A DNA stretch of 64,000 nt from Ferdinandcohnia sp047246645 (GCF_047246645.1 NZ_JBFOKR010000013.1:62001-126000); one strand, 5' to 3'; shown: positions 53,329-62,957, counted from the stretch's first letter. Made by a program: numbers and translations. The notes: generated by a model from the letters alone, not told the origin.

Positions 53329-53350
53329 TGTTTTTTCCTCTCCCTTATCT

Positions 53351-53659
53351 TTAGTCCTGAACTAAGACCTTAATCCCTTTTACAACATTCCAAATCACAA
53401 CACCAATATTAACAATAACTAGAATAATAAATATTAAAAATGTAACGGCCGCAAAAGCTTCAATTGACCAAAAAAAGAAAAACGGAACTACCACAAACAC
53501 AACCGTTAATGCTGGAATTATATGCGAGATTAGTGCATGCAACGCATGTCTCTTAACTTCTGGGTTCGATACTATAAAATAAACTGCAATTGGTAGAATA
53601 AAACCTGCAAAAAAGATACTGAAGTAACACAAAGCTGAAATTAACTTATCAGAATTCAT
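53351..53659 (-). CDS. yvlA: YvlA-like DUF4870 membrane protein
   Basis: A 102-residue protein with three to four spans and the DUF4870 pattern LICYFS..PIAVYFI and KRHALHALISHI. It is the first gene of the yvlABCD unit, immediately downstream of a sigma-W-type promoter. Confidence 0.82.
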   Translation of the reverse strand: MNSDKLISALCYFSIFFAGFILPIAVYFIVSNPEVKRHALHALISHIIPALTVVFVVVPFFFFWSIEAFAAVTFLIFIILVIVNIGVVIWNVVKGIKVLVQD

Positions 53660-53684
53660 TTATCATCTCTCCCTCTACATGTAA

Positions 53685-53711
53685 TACGGTTGAAAATGAT
53701 AAATAGTTTCA
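53685..53711 (-). promoter_or_regulatory. ECF sigma-W-type promoter of yvlABCD
   Basis: On the minus strand TGAAAC (53706-53711), a 17-bp spacer and CGTA (53685-53688), followed by TTA. The sigma-W consensus is TGAAAC-N16-CGTA. The B. subtilis operon is a known sigma-W target. Confidence 0.75.
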
Positions 53712-53888
53712 TATAAAAGTAAAAGTTTTTTGAGATATTTTGGGAGGGGGGTGGAGTTGATTATTGTTTTGTGTTTATTTAGTTTCAATGATTTTGTACA
53801 TGTTGGATAAAGCGGGTGTTTAGTTGGTTAGTTTGACCCAGGCTAGTCAATTGGAATTACAGTTCGACATGGTCAGGGGATAGTACCT

Positions 53889-54148
53889 TTCTTATCGACC
53901 AAAGTTTGGGCTTGCTCTCCGTTTCGGGCGGTTAGAACACCTCTTATCGACCCAACTCTGGGCTCACACTACATCTCGGGCGGTTAGAGCACTTCTTATC
54001 GACCCAACTCTGGGCTTGCACTCAATCTCGGGCGGTTAGAACACTTCTTATCGACCCAACTCTGGGCTTGCACTCAATCTCGGGCGGTTAGAACACTTCT
54101 TATCGACCCAACTCTCGACTCGCACTACATCTCGGGCGATTAGAGCAC
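53889..54148. repeat. Tandem array A: five 52-bp units
   Basis: Units start at 53889, 53941, 53993, 54045 and 54097, each TTCTTATCGACCC..TCGGGCGGTTAGAACAC-like. Units 3 and 4 are identical; unit 1 is most diverged. A partial sixth unit (TTCTTA) follows. The period is not a multiple of three, so it is not a repeated coding segment. 53712-53888 shows nothing recognisable. Confidence 0.95.
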
Positions 54149-54200
54149 TTCTTAACTCTCATTACGATCTAAACAATCGTATTTGACTACCTTTTATTCC

Positions 54201-54386
54201 AATCTATTCTCGTTAAATGGCTCATAGACTTATTCTATCTTACTTCCATTCCAATCTTCCCTCGCAAAGTGGCTCGTAGACCCACTCTATCTTACTCTCA
54301 TCCCAATCTTCCCACACTGAATGGCTCGTAGACCCACTCTATCTTACTCTCTTTCCAATCTTCCCTCGCCGAACGGCTCGTATATT
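54201..54386. repeat. Tandem array B: three and a half 52-bp units of unrelated sequence
   Basis: Units start at 54201, 54253, 54305 and 54357 (partial), with core GGCTCGTAGACCCACTCTAT. The sequence is unrelated to array A but the period is the same 52 bp. It lies directly downstream of the uvrA terminator. Confidence 0.93.
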
Positions 54387-54410
54387 TAATATGCTCTCAC
54401 TAAAACAAAG

Positions 54411-54439
54411 AATCCCGACTGCACCTGCATGTCGGGATT
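54411..54439 (-). terminator. Terminator of uvrB-uvrA
   Basis: AATCCCGAC pairs with GTCGGGATT. On the minus strand it is followed by CTTTGTTTTAG. Confidence 0.82.
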
Positions 54440-54444
54440 TCTCA

Positions 54445-57318
54445 TTATTTCGTTACTGCTTCTTTTTCTTGTATGAGCTCTTTCATTCGTTGGCGGTCTC
54501 GTTCCAAAATCGGTTTTAAATAGTGTCCTGTGTGTGACTCTTCAATTTTAACGATATCTTCAGGAGTTCCTGTTCCTAGGATTGTTCCACCTTTGTCTCC
54601 ACCTTCTGGGCCAAGGTCAACAATGTAATCAGCTGTTTTTATCACATCTAGATTATGTTCAATCACGAGAACTGTATCTCCATTTTCAACAAGGCGTTGC
54701 AATACCTTTAAGAGTCTTGATATATCATCAACATGTAGACCCGTTGTTGGTTCATCAAGAATATAGAAGGTTTTGCCTGCAGATCGCTTGTGCAATTCAG
54801 ATGCTAATTTTACACGTTGTGCTTCTCCACCTGAGAGTGTTGTCGCTGGTTGACCTAAAGTAACATACCCAAGACCGACATCAAAAAGTGTTTGGAGCTT
54901 ACGCTTAATTTTAGGTAGATTTTCAAAGAAAGCGACCGCATCTTCTACTGTCATATCTAAAATATCTGAAATATTTTTGTCCTTGTATTTTACTTCAAGT
55001 GTTTCACGGTTATAGCGTTTACCATGACACACTTCACAAGGTACATATACATCTGGTAAGAAATGCATTTCAATTTTAATGATTCCATCACCGCGACATG
55101 CTTCACAACGTCCGCCTTTTACGTTAAAGCTAAAACGGCCTTTTTTATAGCCACGAACTTTTGCTTCATTAGTAGTAGCGTAAACATCACGAATGTCATC
55201 AAACACTCCAGTGTATGTAGCAGGATTTGAACGTGGTGTTCTTCCGATTGGGGATTGATCAATATCGATAACCTTTTCCAATTGTTCAATTCCTTTAACT
55301 TCTTTATGTTCACCAGGTTTACTTTTTGCTCGATTTAGCTTTTGGGCCAATGATTTATGAAGAATCTCATTGATTAACGTACTTTTACCAGATCCGGATA
55401 CTCCAGTAATTGCAATAAACATACCTAATGGAAACTTGACTGAGACATTTTTTAAATTGTTTTCTTTTGCTCCAACAACTTCGATATAACGCCCATCTGG
55501 CTTACGGCGTTCAATTGGTAATGGGATGAATTTTTTACCCGCAAGATATTGACCAGTTAAGGATTTTGGGTCATCCATAACATCTTTTGGTGTACCTGCC
55601 GAAATAATTTCACCACCATGAATACCCGCTCCAGGTCCTATATCAATTAAGTAATCCGCAGCAAGCATAGTATCCTCATCATGCTCTACAACAATCAACG
55701 TATTACCGGTATCTCTCATTTGCTTTAAAGTCCCAATTAGTTTGTCATTGTCGCGCTGGTGAAGACCAATCGATGGCTCGTCCAGTATGTAAAGAACACC
55801 TGTCAACCTTGAACCAATCTGCGTGGCAAGACGGATACGTTGTGCTTCTCCACCTGATAGAGTTCCTGCTGCACGACTCATCGTTAAATAATCAAGACCT
55901 ACATTAATTAAGAAACCTAGTCTTTCCTTAATTTCTCTAAAAATAAGGTTTCCAATTTGCATATCTTTTTCTGATAGCTGCAGAGTATCAAAAAAGTCTG
56001 AGGCTTCTTTAATTGATAACTCTGTCACATGACCGATATGCTTATCTGCGATGATGACCGCAAGAGTTTCTTTTTTTAGACGATAACCTTTACAAGTGTG
56101 GCAAAGTTTTTCACCCATGTATTTCTCCATTTGCTCACGAATGAAATCTGAACTTGTTTCCTTATAGCGTCTTTCGACATTACGTAAAACACCTTCAAAG
56201 GCCACATAATTTTCACGTAGTTGACCAAAATCATTTTCATAACGGAAGTAGATTTCTTCGCCGTCACTACCGTATAAAATTTTGTCCAACAGATGTTTTG
56301 GTACATCCTTTACAGGCACATCCATATCAATGCCATAATGATTACATACTGATTCTAAAAGTTGCGGATAGTATTGAGAGCTTGTTGGTTGCCATGGTGC
56401 AATTGCATGCTGTTTTAATGTAAGATCCCAATCAGGTATCACAAGGTCAACATCAACTTCAAGCTTTGCTCCTAACCCATCACAATCAGGACAAGCACCA
56501 AACGGACTATTAAACGAGAACATTCTCGGTTCAAGTTCACCAATCGAAAATCCGCACAATGGACAAGAATGTAGTTCACTGAATAAAAGCTCTTCAACAT
56601 CGATGACATCAATAATGACTTTACCTTCACCAAGGCGAAGTGCGGCTTCAAGGGAATCAGCAAGTCTTGCTGTTACACCGTCTTTTACAACAATTCGATC
56701 AATTACCACTTCAATCGAATGCTTCTTATTTTTATCAAGCTCGATATCATCGGTTAATTCCATCATTTCACCGTCGACACGAACCCTAACATAGCCTTGC
56801 TTTTTAATAGTCTCAAATACCTTTACATGTGCTCCTTTTCGGCCAGATACAACTGGAGCAAGAATCTGAAGTTTCGTTCTTTCCGGGTATTCTAGAATAC
56901 GGTCAACCATTTGCTCAATTGTTTGGGATGCAATTTCGATACCATGATTTGGACAAACCGGTTTCCCTACTCTTGCAAATAACAAACGTAAATAATCATA
57001 GATCTCGGTAACCGTTCCGACTGTTGATCTTGGATTTCGACTTGTCGTTTTTTGATCAATTGAAATAGCTGGAGAAAGTCCTTCAATTGAATCCACATCT
57101 GGTTTATCCATTTGTCCTAAAAATTGCCGAGCATATGCAGACAAAGACTCAACATAGCGTCTTTGCCCCTCAGCATAAATGGTGTCAAAGGCAAGAGATG
57201 ATTTACCAGAACCAGAGAGTCCTGTCACAACGACTAATTTGTCTCTTGGAATGGTTACATCAATGTTTTTAAGATTATGGGCCCTTGCTCCTTTGACAAC
57301 TATTTTTTCAATTGCCAT
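54445..57318 (-). CDS. uvrA: Excinuclease ABC subunit A
   Basis: Damage-recognition ATPase of nucleotide excision repair, 957 residues. It contains two ABC-type modules: GLSGSGKSS (about 32-40) and GVSGSGKST (about 640), two LSGGEAQR signatures, and zinc fingers CPLCGFS..CPDCDGLG and CEACRGDG..CEVCHGKRY. It follows uvrB by 7 bp. Confidence 0.98.
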   Translation of the reverse strand: MAIEKIVVKGARAHNLKNIDVTIPRDKLVVVTGLSGSGKSSLAFDTIYAEGQRRYVESLSAYARQFLGQMDKPDVDSIEGLSPAISIDQKTTSRNPRSTVGTVTEIYDYLRLLFARVGKPVCPNHGIEIASQTIEQMVDRILEYPERTKLQILAPVVSGRKGAHVKVFETIKKQGYVRVRVDGEMMELTDDIELDKNKKHSIEVVIDRIVVKDGVTARLADSLEAALRLGEGKVIIDVIDVEELLFSELHSCPLCGFSIGELEPRMFSFNSPFGACPDCDGLGAKLEVDVDLVIPDWDLTLKQHAIAPWQPTSSQYYPQLLESVCNHYGIDMDVPVKDVPKHLLDKILYGSDGEEIYFRYENDFGQLRENYVAFEGVLRNVERRYKETSSDFIREQMEKYMGEKLCHTCKGYRLKKETLAVIIADKHIGHVTELSIKEASDFFDTLQLSEKDMQIGNLIFREIKERLGFLINVGLDYLTMSRAAGTLSGGEAQRIRLATQIGSRLTGVLYILDEPSIGLHQRDNDKLIGTLKQMRDTGNTLIVVEHDEDTMLAADYLIDIGPGAGIHGGEIISAGTPKDVMDDPKSLTGQYLAGKKFIPLPIERRKPDGRYIEVVGAKENNLKNVSVKFPLGMFIAITGVSGSGKSTLINEILHKSLAQKLNRAKSKPGEHKEVKGIEQLEKVIDIDQSPIGRTPRSNPATYTGVFDDIRDVYATTNEAKVRGYKKGRFSFNVKGGRCEACRGDGIIKIEMHFLPDVYVPCEVCHGKRYNRETLEVKYKDKNISDILDMTVEDAVAFFENLPKIKRKLQTLFDVGLGYVTLGQPATTLSGGEAQRVKLASELHKRSAGKTFYILDEPTTGLHVDDISRLLKVLQRLVENGDTVLVIEHNLDVIKTADYIVDLGPEGGDKGGTILGTGTPEDIVKIEESHTGHYLKPILERDRQRMKELIQEKEAVTK

Positions 57319-57325
57319 TTATGTG

Positions 57326-59311
57326 TCATCCTTCCGATTTTAACTCAAGAATAAGATCGCGTAGCTCTGCTGCACGTTCAAAATTAAGTGCCTTTGCAGC
57401 TTCCTTCATTTCAACTTCCATTTCCGCAATTACTTTATCTCGTTCTTTCTTAGATAATCCTGTTAACTTTGGTGCAGTATCGTAAGCTTCAGTCGTTTCT
57501 GCAGCTTGAGTTGCACGAATTACGTCTCGGATTTCTTTTTGAATTGTTTGTGGAGTAATACCATGCTTTTTATTGTATTCTTCTTGTATCTCACGCCGGC
57601 GTTTTGTTTCATTGATTGCAATTTCCATGGAATTCGTCATTTTATCTGCATACATAATTACTCTTCCATTTGAATTTCTCGCTGCCCGGCCAATTGTCTG
57701 GATAAGAGATCTCTCTGAACGAAGGAATCCTTCTTTATCTGCATCAAGGATGGCCACTAATGAAACCTCCGGAATATCTAACCCTTCTCGCAGAAGGTTA
57801 ATTCCAATAAGAACATCATGTTTTCCCATACGAAGATCACGTATGATTTCAATTCGTTCAAGCGTTTTAATTTCAGAATGGAGATAGGTTACTTTTATAC
57901 CAATGTCCTTTAGGTAATCTGTTAAATCCTCTGACATCTTTTTCGTTAGTGTTGTTACGAGAACACGTTCATTACGTTCCACACGTGCCTGGATTTCACC
58001 TAATAGATCATCAATTTGACCTTGAATTGGTCTAACATCAATAATCGGATCTAATAATCCTGTTGGACGAATAATCTGTTCAACCATCTCTGGAGTATGT
58101 TCAAGTTCAAACGGCCCTGGTGTTGCGGAAACGTAAATTGCTTGGTCAATATGCTTTTGAAATTCCTCAAAGCGCAGTGGTCGGTTATCTAAAGCAGAGG
58201 GTAACCGGAATCCATGGTCGACCAACACTTGTTTCCTTGCTTGGTCTCCATTAAACATACCGCGAATTTGAGGTAGAGTTACGTGCGACTCGTCAATTAC
58301 AATGAGTAAATCCTTTGGAAAATAATCCATCAATGTGTATGGTGTTGAACCTGGTGGCCGTAGTGTCAGATGTCTGGAGTAGTTCTCAATGCCAGAACAG
58401 AAGCCCATCTCCCGCATCATTTCAAGATCGTAGTTTGTACGTTGTTCTAGTCGCTGTGCTTGAAGAAGTTGCCCTTGCTCTCTAAGTTCAGCTAATCTCT
58501 CCTCAAGCTCTTTTTCGATATTCTCGATTGCAATTTTCATTTTCTCTTCACGTGTAACGAAGTGAGATGCCGGAAAGATTGCTACATGATCTCTTTCACC
58601 AAGGATTTCTCCAGTTAATGCATCTACCTCACGGATACGGTCGATTTCATCTCCAAAGAATTCTACACGTATACAATGTTCATCTCTTGAAGCTGGAAAA
58701 ATCTCAACTACATCTCCTCTAACACGGAACGTACCACGTCGGAAGTCTATGTCATTTCGCTCATATTGTACATCTACTAGTTTATGTAAAAGCTGATTGC
58801 GTTCAAGGTCCATTCCTGTTCGTAAGGAAACAACTAATTCACTATATTCTTCTGGAGATCCCAAGCCGTAAATGCAAGAAACACTTGCAATGATAATTAC
58901 ATCTCGTCTTTCAAAAAGTGCAGACGTAGCAGAGTGCCGTAACTTATCAATCTCATCATTCACACTTGAATCCTTCTCAATAAATGTATCAGAAGAAGGA
59001 ACATACGCCTCTGGTTGGAAGTAATCGTAATAACTTACAAAGTACTCAACTGCATTATTAGGAAAAAACTCCTTAAACTCACTATACAATTGACCTGCTA
59101 AGGTTTTGTTATGTGCAATAATGAGGGTTGGTCGGTTTACTTCTTTAATTACATTAGAGATCGTAAAGGTTTTTCCTGTCCCTGTAGCACCAAGAAGGGT
59201 TTGATGCTTTTTACCTGCTTTAATGCCTTCAATAAGTTGTTGAATAGCTCTTGGCTGATCGCCCTGTGGCCTATACTTAGAGACTAACTCAAATTGATTG
59301 TTCACAAACAT
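57326..59311 (-). CDS. uvrB: Excinuclease ABC subunit B
   Basis: DNA-loading helicase-like subunit, 661 residues. It has Walker A LLGATGTGKTFT (about 40-51), the beta-hairpin YYDYFQPEAYVP, DESH box VIDESHVTLPQ and a C-terminal UVR domain (KEAAKALNFERAAELRDLI). It is the first gene of the uvrBA operon, with a LexA-like box upstream. Confidence 0.98.
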   Translation of the reverse strand: MFVNNQFELVSKYRPQGDQPRAIQQLIEGIKAGKKHQTLLGATGTGKTFTISNVIKEVNRPTLIIAHNKTLAGQLYSEFKEFFPNNAVEYFVSYYDYFQPEAYVPSSDTFIEKDSSVNDEIDKLRHSATSALFERRDVIIIASVSCIYGLGSPEEYSELVVSLRTGMDLERNQLLHKLVDVQYERNDIDFRRGTFRVRGDVVEIFPASRDEHCIRVEFFGDEIDRIREVDALTGEILGERDHVAIFPASHFVTREEKMKIAIENIEKELEERLAELREQGQLLQAQRLEQRTNYDLEMMREMGFCSGIENYSRHLTLRPPGSTPYTLMDYFPKDLLIVIDESHVTLPQIRGMFNGDQARKQVLVDHGFRLPSALDNRPLRFEEFQKHIDQAIYVSATPGPFELEHTPEMVEQIIRPTGLLDPIIDVRPIQGQIDDLLGEIQARVERNERVLVTTLTKKMSEDLTDYLKDIGIKVTYLHSEIKTLERIEIIRDLRMGKHDVLIGINLLREGLDIPEVSLVAILDADKEGFLRSERSLIQTIGRAARNSNGRVIMYADKMTNSMEIAINETKRRREIQEEYNKKHGITPQTIQKEIRDVIRATQAAETTEAYDTAPKLTGLSKKERDKVIAEMEVEMKEAAKALNFERAAELRDLILELKSEG

Positions 59312-59390
59312 CCTCCATTCCGGAATGCAAAGTAACGTTACTGTATGAGTGTTCTAAAAGGTAGTTATTTACATCTTTTATGTTACAAAC

Positions 59391-59440
59391 ATTGTACCAC
59401 AAAACTACATAAAACAAACAAAAATACGAACTGATATTCG
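59391..59440 (-). promoter_or_regulatory. uvrB promoter region with LexA (SOS) box
   Basis: CGAACTGATATTCG (59427-59440) matches the Bacillus LexA box CGAAC-N4-GTTCG with one mismatch. A -10 TACAAT lies at 59391-59396 on the minus strand; no good -35. SOS control of uvrBA is established in B. subtilis. Confidence 0.65.
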
Positions 59441-59532
59441 ATTTTTTATTTAAACTAAAACAAATTCATTTTTTTGTATAAAAGGGTAACCCTAATGATA
59501 GATAAGAAATATGAAGTAAAGGTTGGGCTTTT

Positions 59533-60546
59533 ATGAAAACAGAGCATAATATCAAATTAACGTCTGCTGAGCTTGTTAGTCTTTGGTCAACTTACATAGC
59601 TGATAGCATGTCCATTTGTATGTTTACCTATTTTTTAAATAAAGTAGATGACCTCGAAATAAAGCCTATACTTGAACACGCATTGAGTATATCGAAGCAG
59701 CATGTAGCAAGTATAACTGAAATATATACTGCAGAAGGGCTGCCTATCCCGCATGGTTTTACAGAGGATGATGTGAAACCTGATGCACCCCGTTTATTTC
59801 AAGATGGGATGTTTTTATACTATGTTAAGCATATGGCAAAGGGTGGGCTTGCAACATACGGAGCCATTCTTCCGAATATCGTTCGAAAAGATGTGCGTGA
59901 ATTTTTTTCAAGTTCCCTTGCCTCAACCACAACTCTATATAATGAAGCAACCTCTTTACTGGCTTCCAAAGGTTTAGAGGTAAGAGCTCCTTATATTCCC
60001 TATCCGACTGAGGTACAATTTGTAGAGAAACAAGGATTTTTAGCTGGTTGGTTTGGTGAACAACGTCCATTGACAGGATCAGAGATCATGCATCTTTATG
60101 CGAATATACAAACTAATAAAATAGGTGAAGCAATTACCCTAGGTTTCGCTCAGGTCGCAAAATCTAAAGAGATTCGGAACTATTTCCAAAGAGGTAAGGA
60201 AATTGCAAAAAAGCATATGGAAATATTCGCTGGTCATTTAAGTGAGTATGATCTTCCTGCACCAATGACTTGGGATCATGAAGTTGAAAATATAACAGAT
60301 GCACCTTTTTCAGACAAGTTAATGCTTTTCCATATAGGAGCATTAACTTCAGCAGGTATCGGAAATTATGGTATGGCGATGTCAATGGCCCAACGTAGAG
60401 ATCTTGCAACTGATTACGCCCGTCTAAGTACTGAAATAGGAAAGTTTGCTGAAGATGGTTTAAACATTTTGATTGATAAGAAATGGCTGGAGAGACCTCC
60501 ACAAGCGGCAGATCGCGGAGAATTGATAAAGCATAAAAAGCATTAA
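59533..60546 (+). CDS. DUF3231 protein with internal duplication
   Basis: A 337-residue protein made of two similar helical halves (about 8-165 and 180-330). Each starts with an LTSAE/LTGSE-type motif and contains a Y-A/F..HV four-helix pattern like ferritin-like spore coat CotF relatives. DUF3231 proteins are common in endospore formers and sometimes spore associated. Function is unknown. Ribosome site AAAGGTTGGG is weak. It is divergent from uvrB. Confidence 0.85.
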   Translation: MKTEHNIKLTSAELVSLWSTYIADSMSICMFTYFLNKVDDLEIKPILEHALSISKQHVASITEIYTAEGLPIPHGFTEDDVKPDAPRLFQDGMFLYYVKHMAKGGLATYGAILPNIVRKDVREFFSSSLASTTTLYNEATSLLASKGLEVRAPYIPYPTEVQFVEKQGFLAGWFGEQRPLTGSEIMHLYANIQTNKIGEAITLGFAQVAKSKEIRNYFQRGKEIAKKHMEIFAGHLSEYDLPAPMTWDHEVENITDAPFSDKLMLFHIGALTSAGIGNYGMAMSMAQRRDLATDYARLSTEIGKFAEDGLNILIDKKWLERPPQAADRGELIKHKKH

Positions 60547-60593
60547 GAAAGCATGTATCCTTTCAACGATGTGGCTACTAGGCTCATCGAACT

Positions 60594-60628
60594 CAAATGC
60601 CCAAGACACTTATGTTCTTGGGCATTTG
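60594..60628 (+). terminator. Terminator of the DUF3231 gene
   Basis: CAAATGCCCAAG (60594-60605) pairs with CTTGGGCATTTG (60617-60628), followed by a T run. Confidence 0.88.
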
Positions 60629-60633
60629 TTTTT

Positions 60634-60861
60634 TCACGACCTGGCACGCTCTCCCATCCCTTTTGAGTACCAAAATCCTACTGCAAGGGATACGATATCA
60701 AGAATGATGATATATATGGAATCACTATAACCCTTATAAATCGATGCACCGATAAGGGCAATAGCAAGGAGCAATCCAACATAATAATTATATGTAACTC
60801 TAGTAAAAAGAACGACTAGCAATCCTGGTAGAAGGAGTGCAAGCAAGATTTTTAAAAGCAT
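60634..60861 (-). CDS. csbA: CsbA membrane protein
   Basis: A small protein of 75 residues with three spans, including the conserved VVLFTRVTYNYYVG and KGYSDSIYIIILDIVSL segments of CsbA, a sigma-B-controlled protein of unknown function in B. subtilis. ATG at 60861 has AAAGG 9 bases upstream; the TTG at 60870 overlaps it. In B. subtilis csbA neighbours uvrB; here a DUF3231 gene intervenes. Confidence 0.88.
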   Translation of the reverse strand: MLLKILLALLLPGLLVVLFTRVTYNYYVGLLLAIALIGASIYKGYSDSIYIIILDIVSLAVGFWYSKGMGERARS

Positions 60862-60932
60862 GGAATCCAACCTTTCAACGTAACTATCTTTACTATAGCA
60901 AATCCTTTCATATATTACACTTTTTACTATTA

Positions 60933-60965
60933 AAAAAGCTGTTCAAGAATCTTGAACAGCTTTTT
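60933..60965 (-). terminator. Terminator of prfC
   Basis: AAAAAGCTGTTCAAG pairs perfectly with CTTGAACAGCTTTTT around AAT, immediately after the prfC stop codon. Confidence 0.9.
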
Positions 60966-60966
60966 G

Positions 60967-62550
60967 TTATACACTTTTATAATCATTGCTTTCGTATAGG
61001 TCTATTAACTCGATATCCTTGTTTTTATCCTGGAAGTATCGATACGTAAAGTCATTTTCAAAAAGAACAACCAATCTGTCATGACGGTCACGAACGAGTA
61101 AACTTCTAGAGTCAAACAGTCTATGATCAACATCTTTGTTTCCAATCCATCTTGGAATTCGGTTACCAAGGGTGGTGAATTCTACAGAAACATTGTACTC
61201 AGCTTCTAGTCGATATTCAAAAACATCATATTGAAGTTGACCAACAGCACCTAAGATGAATTCATCGTTTGATTCTTGCTTGAATAGTTGAATCGCACCT
61301 TCTTGAACAAGCTGTTCAATCCCTTTTCTAAATTGCTTTGCCTTCATAACGTTCTTCACTCGAACCTTACGATACATTTCTGGCGGGAAAACTGGCAATT
61401 CTTGATAATGAATATTTTCTCTACCTGCTGTTAATGTATCTCCAATTTGATACACATTTGGATCATAGATACCAATGATATCACCCGGATATGCTTCATC
61501 AACTGTTTCACGACTAGCAGCCATGAACTGCTGTGTTTGATTTAGCTTTATTGACTTCCCAGTTCTTGTAATCGTTACAGCCATTCCACGTTCAAATTTA
61601 CCAGAGCACACACGTAAAAACGCGATTCTATCACGGTGCTTGGTATTCATATTTGCCTGGATTTTAAAAATATACCCAGAAAAAGTTTCATCCTCAGGTG
61701 GAACAAGACCTTGGTCCGTTTTACGAGGCTTTGGAGCTGATGCAAAACGCAAAAATGTATTAAAGAACGTTTCAACACCAAAGTTTGCAAGTGCACTACC
61801 GAAGAATACTGGCGTCAGTTCTCCATTAATCACACGTTCCACATCAAAGTCATTACCTGCTTCATCAAGTAAAAGTAGTTCATCCTGTGTACTTTCGTAA
61901 ACTGGGTTTTCTGTTATCTCAGGATACTTACCATTTTCAAGATCGTCCATAGATAAAATTTCTTCGTCTTCGTTTCCATTAAAATGTACAAATTCATTGT
62001 TGTAACGGTCGTAAATTCCTAAGAAACGTTTCCCCATTCCAACTGGCCAGTTCAATGGGTATGATTCAATACCCAACACCTCTTCGATTTCAGCTAATAA
62101 ATCAAGTGGCTCTTTTCCTTCACGGTCAAGTTTATTAATAAATGTAAAAATCGGGATTCCTCTCATGCGACAAACTTTAAACAATTTAATCGTTTGTGGC
62201 TCGACACCCTTTGTTGAATCAATGATCATCACAACACTGTCTACCGCTGTTAATGTACGATACGTATCTTCACTGAAATCCTCATGTCCAGGTGTGTCTA
62301 AGATATTTACATAATAGTTGTCATATGGAAAACTCATTACACTTGATGTTACAGAGATTCCACGCTGTTTCTCAATCTCCATCCAGTCAGATGCAGCATA
62401 TTTTCCAGTCTTTTTACCTTTAACCGTACCCGCTTCACGAATAACATTTCCAAACAATAATAACTTTTCCGTCATCGTTGTTTTACCTGCATCCGGATGC
62501 GAAATAATCGCGAATGTACGGCGCTTTTTCACTTCATCTATATAAGCCAT
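60967..62550 (-). CDS. prfC: Peptide chain release factor 3
   Basis: Translational GTPase that recycles RF1/RF2, 527 residues. G1 SHPDAGKTTMTEK (about 17-29), G3 DTPGHEDF and G4 NKLDREGKEP are visible. The RF3-specific KGKKTGKYAASDWMEIEKQRG segment is present as KTGKYAASDWMEIEKQRG. B. subtilis 168 is generally considered to lack RF3, so this is a difference from the model. It has its own promoter and a structured leader. Confidence 0.96.
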   Translation of the reverse strand: MAYIDEVKKRRTFAIISHPDAGKTTMTEKLLLFGNVIREAGTVKGKKTGKYAASDWMEIEKQRGISVTSSVMSFPYDNYYVNILDTPGHEDFSEDTYRTLTAVDSVVMIIDSTKGVEPQTIKLFKVCRMRGIPIFTFINKLDREGKEPLDLLAEIEEVLGIESYPLNWPVGMGKRFLGIYDRYNNEFVHFNGNEDEEILSMDDLENGKYPEITENPVYESTQDELLLLDEAGNDFDVERVINGELTPVFFGSALANFGVETFFNTFLRFASAPKPRKTDQGLVPPEDETFSGYIFKIQANMNTKHRDRIAFLRVCSGKFERGMAVTITRTGKSIKLNQTQQFMAASRETVDEAYPGDIIGIYDPNVYQIGDTLTAGRENIHYQELPVFPPEMYRKVRVKNVMKAKQFRKGIEQLVQEGAIQLFKQESNDEFILGAVGQLQYDVFEYRLEAEYNVSVEFTTLGNRIPRWIGNKDVDHRLFDSRSLLVRDRHDRLVVLFENDFTYRYFQDKNKDIELIDLYESNDYKSV

Positions 62551-62579
62551 AAATACTTCCTTTCTAAAACACGCACTTT

Positions 62580-62645
62580 ATCCGGTAATAGATGGCCGAC
62601 ATCTTCTCAGCAAAAAGTGAGAGGAAACTGGCCATAGAATCGGAT
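62580..62645 (-). promoter_or_regulatory. Long stem-loop in the prfC leader
   Basis: In the minus-strand RNA, AUCCG..UAUGGCC pairs with GGCCAUCUA..CGGAU, enclosing about 34 bases. It lies between the prfC promoter and its ribosome site. No known riboswitch is recognised. Confidence 0.5.
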
Positions 62646-62666
62646 TAGTTTCACTTTATCGAAAAA

Positions 62667-62695
62667 ACTATATCACAATTGGAAAAGAACTACAA
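62667..62695 (-). promoter_or_regulatory. SigA-type promoter of prfC
   Basis: On the minus strand TTGTAG (62690-62695), a 17-bp spacer and TATAGT (62667-62672), about 117 bp upstream of prfC. Confidence 0.7.
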
Positions 62696-62766
62696 CGAGA
62701 TTTGAATCCCATTTCTATTATATAAAAATAGATAAGATTTGTTATTTAAATCAAAAATATCCAAAC

Positions 62767-62810
62767 CTGTGATTTGAATCACAGATAGTATAAGTAGTTC
62801 TCACTATAAT
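62767..62810 (+). promoter_or_regulatory. FNR/CRP-like box at a -41.5 promoter
   Basis: CTGTGATTTGAATCACAG (62767-62784) is a perfect 18-bp palindrome containing TGTGA-N6-TCACA, the Bacillus FNR consensus. TATAAT lies at 62805-62810 with no -35. The palindrome centre is about 41.5 bp before the expected start, the usual activator position. Confidence 0.75.
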
Positions 62811-62852
62811 AAAGGTATCAACAATATTTATATTAATAAGGAGTGACGTACC

Positions 62853-62957
62853 ATGTTTATGGCGTATTTCATTACTTTTGGACTTATTGTAACTTGTATC
62901 GGGTTTGCAGTTGCTATTATGAACTCTATTAAGAAGATTGATAACGAATCAGTCTAG
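62853..62957 (+). CDS. 34-residue single-span membrane protein
   Basis: The frame reads MFMAYFITFGLIVTCIGFAV, then AIMNSIKKIDNESV and TAG. AAGGAG lies 9 bases before the ATG. One hydrophobic helix (residues 4-23) is followed by a short charged tail. A clear ribosome site, a palindrome-controlled promoter and a strong terminator support it as a real gene. I do not recognise it; regulation suggests a role in low oxygen or respiration. Confidence 0.72.
   Translation: MFMAYFITFGLIVTCIGFAVAIMNSIKKIDNESV

Noticed and set aside
53889..54386. The tandem arrays as a CRISPR
   Set aside because: Units are contiguous 52-bp repeats with no unique spacers, and no cas genes are nearby.
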